NCBI GenBank assembly: GCA_024036415.1
Contig: JAMWET010001656.1
Span: 389,501-453,500 of the forward strand
Source: Prochilodus magdalenae
Taxonomy: Eukaryota > Chordata > Actinopteri > Characiformes > Prochilodontidae
Length of the DNA: 64,000 nucleotides
Direction: 5' to 3'
Shown here one piece after another: positions 49,586-63,760 of this stretch (position 1 is its first letter; each line of letters starts with the position of its first letter). Both the position numbers and the translations under genes were made by a program. The notes beneath the pieces are model-generated. The model saw only the letters and a list, made by a program, of their open reading frames with translations, had not been told where the DNA came from and ran no database searches.

Positions 49586-52160
49586 GTGTTACTGTAGGGG
49601 GATGTATTTGTGAGGACCACATGTCCACGCAAGTGTATAACATATTTGGTAAGTTTTCACTGTATCACGTGTTGTTTTTTTTGCCATAAATCACATTTAT
49701 TTGGAGTTTGGCCGAGTGCCCCAACTGAGGGAAAACAAAACTTTTGCTATTTAATATTGTTATATTACTAGATTAATAATATAAATGCTAAAATTTTAGG
49801 TGACTCATATACATTGTGATGTCCCCAGCACATCAACCCCCCCCATACTATACTCTAGTAAGATATACCTGCCTGTGGCGGTGTAGTGGTTGGTGTGATG
49901 GGTGGGGGAGTGCGTGAATGAAACTGAGATTAACAGTAAACACTAAGATTAGCTAATAGCACAACACCTACCGGCCGATATGCTGAAAAGGCTGAAACCC
50001 TCTAGTGGCCAATGTAGAAAAAAAAAAGATAGATGATAAATGGCAAAGAGACAAAGGTAATGTAATGTGATGACTGAATGCTTTGTGTTGCACAGTCAGT
50101 ACTTCAACCCTAAATTGTTATGAAAAGTTGAAAAGACTATTAAGTACGTATTAAATAACCTTTATAATTTAAAGAAATATATTGTTTCTGCCCAAAGTAT
50201 TCACCATCTGCCTGAGGGTAACATTTACTAACATCTTAGGCTAGTTAGCTAGCCAATGTTAGCATGTCCTGCATATATAGTAAATTAAAATGCATTTCCC
50301 TTTTTCATTAATTGATGTGGTCTTATTGATATGTACAACAAACAGCATGTGTCATGTGAGAACATTGTTCTGTGCCTGAATGCTAGGTGTAATATACATT
50401 TTGTTTGTGTTTAGAATGTTGTAGACTATAATGTGGTTTGTGTGCTGTTATTACCTGGGTTTCAACATTCAAGGGGCACTAACTAAAATCTTGCCCAGGG
50501 CATCACTGCATGTGCACTGCATTATCTAGTAATAAGAGCATTGCAGCACTCAAGTACCTAAAATAGGTCCACAAATAAGATAAAAAAAAAGATTTTAATT
50601 GACACAGACTCTTATTTTAAAGCTACAGTCTAGAATTAGAAATCTGTTTTAGAAGAGAACAAAATACAGTACATAAGTCAATGCCTGTGTGTGTTTGTGT
50701 CTGTGTGACCGCCACAAGGATGTTCACTAGCACAGATTCTTCAGTGGGGGGACTATAGGGACAATTGAGACTCTAGCTCTCAAAGTGGTGAAGGAGAGTT
50801 GACAGCTGGGGGGAAGGAATGAGCAACGAGGGCAAAGGTTAACACAATAAATACTTCATCACACAACAATATGAGCTGACAGCACTGCTGCTAAACAATG
50901 TTGTTCTTCAGAGAGAAAGGCAACATTTTGTACCGTTATAGGTATGTGGTAACAAATAGCGTGAGGATTGTGTTTTTACTTGGTATATCTTGTATGATAT
51001 CTAGTTAGGTTGCCATGATACCAGAATCTCAGCATCAGGTCTATGACCATTCAGGACAAGCATCTGGCTGATCACTTTTGCTCACTTAGTTTCTTTGTGA
51101 TGTCTATAGCGTCAATTATGAAAGCTAGTTTTTAGAACATGTATATCAAGAAGCATATATAGGAGCTACATATGATGCAGTTTTTACCTCAGTAAGCACT
51201 ACCATGAATGCGTTATAAAACTCCTGTTTTATAAAAGCACCTGTATCTGTATATTTTTAGATATGCCACTTACGGTGTCTCTGCCAAGTCTATTCAGATT
51301 GGTATGCATACTTTGCCTATAGGCATCATACTTCTTTAAATAAAGTACTGCATTCTTTACCACATTTTTTTACTGAAAAAATACATTATGTACAAAAACA
51401 TAATTAATTTCTTCTGTATCAAGTAATGGTGTGGTCTAATAACGTCCTTCTCAATTATCACACTCAGAATACACTTAGATTAAATTGTTTATGTCTTTAA
51501 GAGAAGCTTTAAGATACACTCTCTCTCTGCCTTTATGACCTGTTTCATGCCCTCTCTGCTGCCTGTATCTAAATATGAGCCTTTCCCAATGTGTGGCCTT
51601 GACATTTCCAGCACGCTAGCCGCTAACCCTTTGGGCAAACACAGTGGGTCTGGCTGTTCTGCATGCTGTTATTAGTTCTGTACAAACACAATGATGTCTC
51701 CATTTTGCAGGGCCCAGCCTGTGCCACCATATATGAGTTTCTGTACTGGGGAGTGCTGTCATCACTGTTGTAGAGGAAAAGACACACAACCAGCTGATAT
51801 AAGAGTACCATACAAACTCACAGACACACTCACTCACTGCTGACATTTAACTTCAAATAACACGCCACGCTACCCATCCACTCTTATTAGCCTCTCTGTC
51901 TGTTCAAAGCAGAGAGTAATTAGAGAGGGAAGGAACTGACTCTTATTCCGGACGTTTTTATTGCTTTTCATTTGTCTCTTTTTACTCCCAGAAACGGCTG
52001 TAGTGGCATACATATAGTGAATAGGTGACACTCAGCTGTAGCAGAAAGTGGTGTTTTAAATGCTGAGGAATTAAGAATCATGCTGTCCGAGGAGGGTGAA
52101 GCGACTGTTTTCTTATCTTATCTCAAATTAGACAAAATGCTGCAATCAGTTTGGTTGAAT
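49583..52160. other. No gene or element recognised
   Basis: About 2.6 kb of AT-rich sequence. Nothing could be supported apart from short TG and CA runs near 50680. Confidence 0.35.
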
Positions 52161-52281
52161 AAGATTCAAGATTCAAGCGTTTATTGTCATATGCACAGAG
52201 AAACAAGCAGTTGCACGGTACAATGATTTCTTACCCTGCACTCGCTCCCGGACTATGTACTAAAGAATTACAATATAAATA
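52161..52281 (-). mobile_element. LINE A-family 3' end fragment
   Basis: Reverse complement of the 3' end of the LINE at 41690-43890: AAGATTCAAGATTCAAGCGT tail, TTATTGTCATATGCACAGAG, AAACAAGCAGTTGCACGGTA and CTGCACTCGCTC. It is interrupted at a TA by the Tc1 element that follows. Confidence 0.88.
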
Positions 52282-53514
52282 CAGGTGCTGGTCATAAAAT
52301 TAGAATATCATGGAAAAAGTTGATTTATTTCAGTAATTCAATTCAAAAAGTGAAACTTTTATATTATATTCATTCATTACACACAGATTGATATATTTCA
52401 AGTGTATGAAAAGAATCACTTAAGACCAATACAAAAAAGGATTTATAGAAATGTTGGCCAACTGAAAAGTATGAGCATGTACAGCACTCAGTACTTGGTT
52501 GGGGCTCCTTTTGCCTGGATTACTGCAGAAATGCGACGTGGCATGGAGTCGATCAGTCTGTGGCACTGCTCAGGTGTTATGAGAGCCCAGGTTGCTCTGA
52601 TAGTGGCGTTCAGCTCTTCTGCATTGTTAGGTCTGGTGTATCGCCTCTTCCTCTTCACAGTACCGTACAGTTAAGGTCAGGTGAGTTTGCTGGCCAATTA
52701 AGAACAGGGATACCATGGTCCTTAAACCAGGTACTGGTAGCTTTGGCACTGTGTGCAGGTGCCAAGTCCTGTTGGAAAATGAAATCTGCATCTCCATAAA
52801 GTTGGTCAGCAGCAGGAAGCATGAAGTGCTCTAAAACGTCCTGGTAGACGGCTGCGTTGACCTTGGACCTCAGAAAACACAGTGGACCAACACCAGCATA
52901 TGACATGGCACCCCAAACCATCAGTGACTGTGGAAACTTTACACTGGACCTCAAGCAACGTGTATTCTGTGCCTCTCCTCCTCCAGACTCTGGGACCTTG
53001 ATTTCCAAAGGAAATGCAAAATTTACTTTCGTCAGAGAACAGAACTTTGGACCACTCAGCAGCAGTCCAGTCCTTTTTGTCTTTAGCCCAGGCAAGACGC
53101 TTCTGATGCTGTCTCTTGTTCAAGAGTGGCTTGACACAAGGAATGCGACAGCTGAAAGCCATGTCTTACATATGTCTGTGCGTGGTGGTTCTTGAAGCAC
53201 TGACTCCAGCTGCAGTCCACTCTTTGTGAATCTCCCCCACATTTTTGAATGGGTTTGGTTAAACATTCCTCTCCAGGGTGTGATTATCTCTATTGCTTGT
53301 ACACTTTTTTTTTACCACATCTTTTCCTTCCTCTTGCCTATCTATTAATGTGCTTGGACACCGAGCTCTGTGAGCAGCCAGCCTCTTTAGCAATGACCTT
53401 TTGTGTCAATGGTCGTCTTTTGGACAACTGTCAAGTCAGCAGTCTTCCCCATAATTGTGTAGTCTACAGAACTAGACTGAGATACCACTTAAAGGCCTTT
53501 GCAGGTGTTTTGCA
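52282..53514 (-). mobile_element. Tc1-type element, one terminal repeat lost
   Basis: The left end CAGGTGCTGGTCATAAAATT at 52282 follows a TA. TTGATTTATTTCAGTAATTC and AAAAAGTGAAACTTTTATAT continue the terminal repeat. The expected right terminal repeat is absent, and homology ends near GCAGGTGTTTTG at 53514. It is inserted in a LINE 3' fragment. Confidence 0.88.
52655..53162 (-). pseudogene. Tc1 transposase remnant
   Basis: Two frames are needed. The first gives KRLAWAKDKKDWTAAEWSKV, LFSDESKFCISFGNQGPRVW. After a frameshift near 52975 comes RCLRSSVKFPQSLMVWGAMS, FIFQQDLAPAHSAKATSTWF and NWPANSPDLN. The first two catalytic Asp residues are seen (SDESKF, QQDLAPAH). The final Glu motif (normally PIENLW) is lost directly after SPDLN by a local deletion, so the fragment is catalytically dead. 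The N-terminal DNA-binding part is not preserved in a readable frame. Confidence 0.88.
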
Positions 53515-53734
53515 AGTTTATTATACAAAGTTTAAAATACAAAGTGCTCATTACTAGTGTTTTATCCATATCATACAGGCCTGCTATCAGTATTGACTTT
53601 TTAAGTACCACCAAGTTTTAATGGGTTTTTGGAGTACATATAACATCAATTGTATGTACAAATCACAATGAAACAAATGTTATTACTTCTGAATTGAACA
53701 AATTTAACATGATTGACATATATATGGGTTTCCC

Positions 53735-54095
53735 CTCTGCCTCCGATCCCCTGAACTCCACCTGATGACATCACAGCCATATGTTTAGCACCACCCTCTT
53801 AAACTCTTGATTTTCCACTCACTCCTTGAGAAGTATTGCCACACCAGTAGCATACCGGGTGTTCTATCCTTGTGATTCTTGTTCTGTCCTTCTGGCTTTT
53901 GACTCTGTTTGATTTCTGGTTTTCTCCCTCTTGTTTTGTCTGCCCACTCTATTTGCTCGTTTGGTTTTTTGAATCTCACTTGCCTCTTCATTTATGACTC
54001 TGCCTGTCCCCTGTATTATGTTTGCCTGGATTCTGGCCTGGTTTTTTAACTGCTAACCTGTCAATAAACCCAGCTTTGCTTTTAGCTTAGCACAG
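53735..54095 (+). mobile_element. Possible solo LTR (Ty3/gypsy-like)
   Basis: Same layout as 33378-33840: CTGATGACATCACAGCCATA, AGAAGTATTGCCACACCAG, T-rich TTCTGGCTTTTGACTCTG and GGTTTTCTCCC-type sequence, and a polyadenylation-like TGTCAATAAACCCAGC at 54059. No internal genes. Ends not exactly defined. Confidence 0.4.
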
Positions 54096-54837
54096 GCAGT
54101 CTGAAATAATAACTAATAGTAGAAAAAAGTTCTAAATCAAAATATTCATTGGTTGTCATATTCATAGAAAACGCTAAAGGCCATTTCAAAACCATTTGTT
54201 AGTCACAGTACTCCAAAGTTAATTTTGATTAACCTTTTATTCCTCTGTCTCCACAACATTTCCTTTGCAACTGGCTGTACAGCAATCACAAACATAACAG
54301 TTCATTACATTCCTGTGTCTTGCCAATAAATGCTTGTATTTTTCTTGATTTTCCTAATTTTGTCTAAAATTTGTATCTATTTTTTTTCTTTTCTTTTGTC
54401 TTTTTACTTGTATTGTTAGAAGTTTTTAGTTAGAAGAATTCTGCTTTCATTGTTAGACCTATTGTTAGCCCTAAGCAGAATAGAATTAAATCCAGCGGAC
54501 ACAGTATAACGGTATTGTAGCACGGTGGCTCTGGATAATTCTAAATTGTCTTGTTTTTGCTGTCTTTTTTAAAGGTTTGCTGCATGACCACTAGTAGTAG
54601 TTAATACTTTACACATAAGGCTATGTCTGGAGGAATCTTTTAAATATCATTTGACTGTAGTAATTTAACAAAAGACTGGTGTATTTAAGTCTTCTTTTAC
54701 ATGTTTGCCAGCATAGCATGACTTTTAATGGTAAGCACACTGTTATGAGTCCAGAGAGAAGTCCAGAAAATGAGTAGAATTAATAGGGGCAAACAAACAA
54801 TAAATAAATAAATTTGCGACACTTACCATCAAAAAAT
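54096..54837. other. No gene recognised
   Basis: AT-rich; nothing supported. Confidence 0.4.
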
Positions 54838-55266
54838 AGTTGCACCCAGAGGTCAATGCTATTCTGAAACAAAAAAAGATAAAGCTTACCAGAACAAAAA
54901 ATGATAAAAAAATATAGACTATATGGGCAATATTTATTGAGTTACACATACAGAACTAGTGTCTCTCAGTATGTTTGCTAATGTTTTGGCATGGAGTTAT
55001 AGAAGTCCCCAATGGTGTCCTGCGATAATTAATTCCGTGTAGCTTGAATATTCTGACGCAGTTCCTGCAGATTTTTCCCACACATTTTTGTACATTTTCA
55101 TACAAGACATGCACATGTCTTGTATAGTCAGTCAGATACAGCAATAAGCCCTGTAGTTGCTTATGTGACTTGCATGGCAGAGCATGAAACATGAATAATA
55201 TATCTCATAAAATTAAAACTACTTAACAAGTTTCATTCCGGTCAAATGCTTTTTTCTGGTGCAACT
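54838..55266. repeat. MITE-like repeat, copy B
   Basis: The ends AGTTGCACCCAGA (54838) and TCTGGTGCAACT (ending 55266) are inverted repeats. The interior shares TTATTGAGTTACACATACAG, ACTAGTGTCTCTCAGT, GCTTGAATATTCTGA and CAAGTTTCATT with copies A and C. About 430 bp, non-coding, no family recognised. Confidence 0.6.
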
Positions 55267-56929
55267 TTTTGTTTTGATGACTGTATATAAAAGTTTATCT
55301 TCATATATAGAATATTCACATTCTCTTTTTTTCTTAGTATTTTAATCTCCTCCTTCCCTAACAGCATGACCCTTTTCGACATTTGTGTTTGGTTTTGGTG
55401 TCATCACACATGTTCTGCTGCCGAAATGCATGAGAATATCACAGAAAATACTCATTTACATGTACAGAACTATTTCCAATAACCTGGCCAAGATCGGACT
55501 TTAATTAAATCACACTGTGATTAGACTCTCTAGGATGATAGTCTGACTATGACAGTCAAAACATATTATATATAAAAATGTCTTAGACTATAGCAGTCTT
55601 AATAGTAAACAACTGGTTTGGTTGTAAATACAGATGCATCAGATCATAAATCTTCTCTCTGTTTTAGTACATTTTGCTCCTATTTGCTTATAAGCAGAAA
55701 TTGTTGCTTTTGATGCTGAGGAGAATATTACATGTTAAATATTGCACTGCTTGCTGTGGCCTTCACAAAAAGAATCCTTTTGTGAACAGTAAATTGTACC
55801 TGTACTCTGGAGGATGCTGGTGTTTTTAAAGACCAATATTTGAAGGTTTCCCATCCTAGGCCTTGATTCATTGCTGCTCAATGTAACTACAGTTTCATTT
55901 TGCTTTTGGAAATTGCTTATTTTTGCCTTGGCCAGCTTCAGCACTGAATAAGTCTTTTTTTTTCCCTTTAAAAACATTTACTAAGCCTCAATGTTAATTT
56001 CAGCCTACAGCCTTAGTGGCAAAGGCAGAAATACACATTTGTAGTCTGTTATGTGCCACATTATAAAACCACATTTCAGCCATCCTTACCACCATACCAC
56101 ACTACAAATGCCAGGTCAGGATGCAAAGAAAATTGTAATTCCACATGGAAAATGGATCACTTTCTGTCAGTAAATTCCATCAAAAGAGCCTTAAACAGCA
56201 AGAGTTTGATATTACTTTCCTAATGCATACTACTGCTAACAGAACATCATCCTTCAAAAGCGTCCTTTTTAATTTTATGTTCACGCATTATAAGCTCCAT
56301 TAAAGATTCATCCTTGACTCAGTGAACATATGACAATGTAGAAGCCATATTGGATGATTGTCGTTCTAATTGTCTTTTCCAAAGAATATCTTTATAAATC
56401 TGCTTCTATAGCCTTCCTTGGTATGCTAGCTTTATTTGAAGTGGTCCACTTCATGTGATTTTAACAACTAGGAAATTGGCCATTAAGTGGTGTGCCTATC
56501 CAAAGTAGACTATAGCTAAAACTGTCAAGTGTTTCCTACACTGAGGTCACCTGAAAAGTTTATAAAGGGCTCTAAAGAATCTACACGTACTTTAGGTTCT
56601 TGTGCCCTTACTACAGTGTGATGCAGTGTGTGTGATACTGGCTTGTTTAAAATCTCGTTTGGACATCTCAATGAAAGTGATCATTTGCACAGCTTAAAAA
56701 GAACGCATTCCACCCCAAGCATCTATACACTGAGAGGCAGGTTTCAATTAGCCTTTATTGTTTATGATGTATCTTTTAATAGGAAATAGGCTTCTACGAT
56801 GAGCAGCATCAGCGTTCCATTGCATCTTAATAAAAAAGACATGGCTCCAGAATGAGGGTTTCCACGGCAACAGGCACCTGAGTAACAGCGAAGACAAGCT
56901 TCAAGGCAAGGTTAGAAAATGACATCTCT

Positions 56930-57260
56930 GCATCCCGACGTGTCCGCATTGATCCCGTGTCATACCCAATTACAGCTCACGCTGTCATACAGGCACATTC
57001 TATTCAGGCTGAAAGCCTCTCTCAAACGACTACGCTCCGCTGCGCACTCCCACTCACACGTATACAAGTGCAGATCATAAATAGTGTTCCCTTCACCTTT
57101 CCATCACCCATCCGCCTGTGCCTCTCCCAGCACGGATCCCTGCAATTACGCCGCCGCTATTGAAACAGGGAGTGCGCGTGCTACTTGCGTGATTAATGAA
57201 GGAGTCGAGATGGCAGTGATTGACAGAACTTAATTGGAATTGATATTGAGCTGTCTCATT
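56930..57260. promoter_or_regulatory. Possible conserved noncoding element
   Basis: GC content is higher than the flanks and it is non-repetitive, ending in an ATTA-rich block (GATTGACAGAACTTAATTGG, AATTGATATTGAGCTGTC). Weak, composition-based call. Confidence 0.2.
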
Positions 57261-57859
57261 ATCTATCATTATCTATCTTCTTCTTAAGTCCTTGGTGTAC
57301 TACAAAGGAATCAATACGTCTTCAGCTATGATCTGTTTATCCCAGTTCACTAGTTTCAGAGTTTTTTTTTTCTTTTTCATCTTGCATGTTTGACTCAGTT
57401 GATCTTAATGATCCACATTATAAAAGTTAAACGCTGATTTTCTGTCAGTGAGTGAAATTGTGAGAGAAAATACATCTTAAGCACTTGCTTACCCTTTGCT
57501 CGCTTGCCCTCTCTCTCTTTCTCTTTCTATCTCTCTCCCCATCCTCACCTTCCCCTGAGTGCCAAATCAATTTCATATGCTCATTTGAAATGTTACGCTG
57601 CAGCTAACTTAAAGAGACCAACTAAATTCATGGTTTTGTTTTTGGAGTGCATGTCCCAGTGTTAATCTCTTTGACTGAAACTGCACTTCATGATTTATCT
57701 TCCTAATCCACACTCAGTCTCAAACCAGGTAACCATGCCATCTCTTGAGAAATGATCACAACGTCCTATGAGAAATGTGTATAACTGCTGTGAGTTCTGC
57801 ATGGCCAGGTTGCTCTGCTCCTCAGTGTCTTAGAGCTGCCTGAACCGATTTCCACACTA

Positions 57860-58070
57860 TTTTTTTTCTCTAGGAGTCGGCTTCACTCTGTGAAACAGTG
57901 GTCAAACAATGGGGCCTAATTAATGCGTGCTGCTAGCTGACAAGCCCCATTTTCCTTTAGAGTGTCTGGCTTCAACTGGGCTATACCCAGCTAATTTAAT
58001 CCATGCCTAAGCTGTTCTGGCTAATGCCAAGTGGAATCATGTGGTGACCTAATGGAATCAGACCTTGGGT
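57860..58070. promoter_or_regulatory. Possible conserved noncoding element
   Basis: Non-repetitive, balanced composition, with GGGGCCTAATTAATGCGTGC and CAGCTAATTTAATCCATGCC homeodomain-type cores. Weak call. Confidence 0.2.
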
Positions 58071-58561
58071 GGTAAAAACCTGCTAGAAGTTCTTTTCTTT
58101 AAAAAGGTGTCAAAGCATGGAAATATTTAGCTCACTTTTATAGCCTACCTCTAATTTACAAGTGTAGCATATAGTGGTTGGACATGAATTATACAGAGGA
58201 AAAGATTTACATGGCTTTCCTTGCACTTACACAGCACAGATGTTCAGTGTCATTTAAATGGCAACCTGAAAGTGACCAGGGTCTTGAGTTGTACAGTGAT
58301 TACATTGCACAAGGAAAATAAACCCCACAGATCATTATCTTTCTGAAAAAGAGATTCATGTTTAATTACTGCTGATATAATTTTTGCATCCACTTTTTTA
58401 TCATAAAAGTGTCTCCTGAGAAGGTGGCTGAACAGGCTTAATTTTGGTTTCATTTTTATCTGAACCCAGTTGCAGTCACAGTTGTAATAATGGTTAACAA
58501 AGGGTCTGTGTTACATTTGCTGTTTTATGTTGAGGTATTCCAGGTATTGATATAGGCCTAG

Positions 58562-58640
58562 AGCAGTGGTCACCAACACTAATCCTGGAGATCCACATTA
58601 CTGTACACACTAGTTCCAACCAGTGTGAAAAATACTCCCT
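58562..58640 (+). repeat. Degenerate dispersed fish repeat fragment
   Basis: GCAGTGGTCACCAACACTAA then TCCTGGAGATCCACATTACT and TTCCAACCAGTGTG matches a widespread fish pattern (GGTCACCAACCCTG..CTCCTGGAGATC..). Short and diverged. Confidence 0.45.
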
Positions 58641-60331
58641 GTCCTATTTTGGGTGGCTTCTCCTTCGGCTGGCTGGTAACTCACTTGTCATGACAGCACT
58701 CATGCTACCTTTTGTGACAACAAAATGTAAGGTTTAACATTGTTTTAATGATCTTTTGCAGTTGGGAATGTCATCTCCCACCCATCAGCTGAGACGACAT
58801 GTAATTAGGCCCAATCAATTCTCTTGGGAAAATCAAATTTTCAGATCTTCATATATGATGCGCTATATTGTAAAGCTTTTCGGAAGTGTCTGGGGCATAG
58901 TTACAAAGACTGCTTAAACCAAATCGCTACAGTACCACACACAGGCAGGCAGTGTTGCATCTTTGGGTATTTAAGGCTACCAAAGACAGAAGCTCGTCTA
59001 TGTGGGTGAAGTAGGATAAACAATAACCTTTCTGTATTTGAGACAATATAAAGTTGTAGTACATCCATTTTCAGGTTGAACTTAGAATTGTGGCATTCGG
59101 GGGTTAATTAGGAGGTCCTGACTTTGTGTTTCACACTTTGGTTGCAAACACAATCTATCACCCCCTATTCCAGCCAATTAACTTATTCAGATACCTTGAT
59201 AGGAGACAGCATATCAATTGCAGGCTGGAACGTCAACCTCCAGGAGGAGGGATGGAGACCTGTTGACATGTAGTTTGTATTTTATCATCAGTTTGGAGAT
59301 TTGCTGACCCCAAATGTGTCTGCATTTGGTAGCTGGAAAATGGGAATTGTATGCTTGTTTGTATCACATTTATAGCCTCTAAAACACCCTGTGAGGACAC
59401 AAAGTGCATATTCTTCGAATTGTTTCCTAGAAATGTTCATTATTTGTAGTTCATTTAAACTCAGAATTATTGTCCTAATAGCTGAAAAGAGTAATTTCAT
59501 GCATGAGTCTACTTTTTATAACAATTTATAACAATAATGATCTATGAAGGTCAACATCTCCCCATACTGATAGATGAATGAGAAAGCTTGTCTTGCATGT
59601 CAGCTCATATTTATACATTAGGAAAGAGGAAGTCAGGGATGACCACTCCAGATTTTCTAAACGTGAGTTGAAATAAAAACGTTAAAAACATTTTCAAATG
59701 TAAACTGGGAAAAATCTGCCAATTATTGTGACAACAACTTGTCCATTGGTCATATTTGCCAAGGATGCTATACATTTTAAATGTATGTGTATGTTTTTGG
59801 GAATCGCAGCACATGTAAATGCTCACTTTTGTTCCAAAAGAATGTAGATATGGAGATATAAGTAAGTGTTAAATCTGTATTTTTATCTTTTACTTTAATC
59901 AAATCTTTTCAATAATGGTGAGATATAAATAGATATAAATAGAATGCACTTGTTCTGTCATTGTACCTGCAGATTTACACTTGTTAGCTACTTTAAAGAC
60001 CGATCATGGTTCCTGATTTTTTAAAAATTGCTTATTGTATTTATTTATTTTTTAAATTTATTTGTAATTTCCTTTATTTTATTTTATTGTAATGTTTTTT
60101 AATGTTGAACCTCTTACTGACCAGATAAATAGTTACATATTTGTTTTAAGGTATAAATGCAAAATATGCAAAATACTGATGACTGTGTCAATATTATTGA
60201 CCTTTGGCTCCTCTCGCTCAGTCTCTGAAAATCAGAATCAAGCTTTATTTGCCAAGTATGTTCACACATACTAGGAATTTGTCTGTGGTTACAGTAGTTC
60301 ACAGTGCACAGAGAGTAATAATATTACACAG

Positions 60332-60335
<4 letters not shown>

Positions 60336-60366
<31 letters not shown>

Positions 60367-60384
60367 CACACTACACACTACAAT
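60336..60384. repeat. (CA)n and CACTA repeats inside LINE D 3' end
   Basis: A CA run, then ACTACACACTACACACTACA. Confidence 0.9.
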
Positions 60385-60430
60385 ACCTTACACACCTGTA
60401 AACCTTACATTATGTGTAGCTGTACAAGTA

Positions 60431-62038
<1,608 letters not shown>

Positions 62039-63250
62039 TATATTAAAGTGCTCAGTGCAGCAGTCTGGATGTAGCAGAAGATTAAGGCTTATAAAGTGCA
62101 GTACAAGAAGAAACACCAGTCTGATACCTGATCACCAGTCAGTACAGAGGATGGGGTGTTGTGTGATACCGTTAATAAAACAGATGAATAAGATAAATTA
62201 AAAGTGCAGTACAGTAGAATAGAAAGTGAGAAAAGTGTCCCGAATGTGGATTGTATGTGTATTGTAATGTAACTTGTCCACAGTCATCACAGTTCTGTCC
62301 AGGATGGTGAGTGTTGGAAGAGCTGGGGGGCTTTTCCTGAAGTTCACTGTCACCGCCATTGTTCACTGTTACCTGGAGTTCAGCTCCAATTATTCTGGTT
62401 GCTCCAGAGGACTACCGGATCAACCGTCCGTCTGTAGGCAGACTCGTCGTCATCCTGGATGAGACCAATGACTGTTGTATCGTCTGCAAACTTCAGGATT
62501 TTGACGGAGGGGTCCACGGAGGTACCGTCGTTTGTATACAGTGAAAGGGTCATGGGGACAAAGTACAACCATGAGGAGATCCTGTGCTGGTTGTCTTGGT
62601 TCCTGAGATGATTTTTGCCAACCTCACCTGCTGCTCTCTGCCAGTGAGGAAGTTTGTGATCCACTGGCACGTGGAGGCTGGCACATTGAGTTGGATCAGT
62701 TTGCTATGCAGCTGTCCTGGAATGATAGTGTTGAAGGCTGAGCTGCAATAGAATTTTTGCATTAGTGCTTCGATGGTCGAGGTGCTGAAGGATGTGATAA
62801 AGTCCCATATTCACTGTATCATCCACCCGACCTGTTGGCCCAGTATGCAAACTGCATGGGGTCCAGCAGGGGGTTAGTGATGTCCTTTAAGTGACTGAGA
62901 ACCAGCCTCTCAAAGGTTTTCATGACTACAGAGGTCAGTGTGACAGGTCTGTAGTCATTCAGTTCAGTGATGGTTGCCGTTTTGGGGATGGGTATTATTG
63001 TGGAGCGTTTGAAGCATGATGGTACATCACACAGCTCCAGTGACCTGTTGAAGATCTTTGTGAAGACAGGTGCAAGCTGGTCTGCACAGTTCTGCAGGCA
63101 GGAGGTTGATACTCCATCTGGACTCTGTTAAAGTCCCCTAGAATGATAAAACCAGAGTCTGTGTGTTTGTGCTCCGTGCTGGTGATCTGATCTGGGATAG
63201 ACTCAGTGAGCCAGGTCTTAGTAAAGCTTTGATTGTAACTGTAAAGATTG

Positions 63251-63567
63251 AAAATATGTTTACACTTGACAACACCCTTAATGTGACCAAAGTACCAAAG
63301 CAAGGTGTGACACATACACTCACAAACTCTACATGCAGTACAGAGTACTAAACCGTTCTGCTGCTACAGAGCAAGCCAGCTAGTATTTGAAAATTATGAT
63401 GAATGGTTGACACTTGCACAGGGTAAGAGTCTGTCTACTTCTGAATAAAGCGGAGCTGAGTTCTTTGTAGCAGTTGGCTTGCAGATGACCATTTTGCTTG
63501 GCTTCAGTGCACAATCAAACTGCTATGAGCCCTTGGTTTTAAAATATTCTTCTAAAAAATGTAAGTG
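63251..63567. other. No gene recognised
   Basis: May hold a few more bases of LINE D 5' sequence up to about 63310; otherwise unassigned. Confidence 0.35.
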
Positions 63568-63760
63568 CCAAAAGGGTTCTTTGAAGCAGTGCCACAGAAA
63601 AATGAGCTTAGGTTCACCAAAGAACCTTTAAGTGGATGTTCCTTAACTGAAAAAATAATATAAGGTTTTAGTCAGAGGTGAACAGGTGTCATGCAATGGT
63701 TATTATAGAAGCTATAAGCAACAATAAGTGGCCTTCAATCCAAAGAACCATTGTGCCTTT
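63568..63760. repeat. MITE-like repeat with AAAGAACC-type ends
   Basis: CCAAAAGGGTTCTTTGAAGC at the start, ACCAAAGAACCTTTAAGTGG in the middle, and CAAAGAACCATTGTGCCTTT at the end form direct and inverted GGTTCTTT/AAAGAACC blocks, a pattern frequent in fish MITEs. Degenerate. Confidence 0.4.

Larger units (their letters stand above)
55267..60221. other. Long stretch without a recognised gene
   Basis: About 5 kb. It contains a degenerate fish repeat fragment (58562-58640) and two stretches with a conserved-element look (56930-57260, 57860-58070). No exon could be supported on either strand; ORFs are all under 81 codons. Confidence 0.35.

Noticed and set aside
49088..49689. Long Cys/Val and His/Thr ORFs in several frames
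   Set aside because: All are translations of the TG array, which has no stop codons in most frames.
57000..57170. Coding exon in the less AT-rich stretch
   Set aside because: The 68-codon frame has no domain and no matching splice sites.
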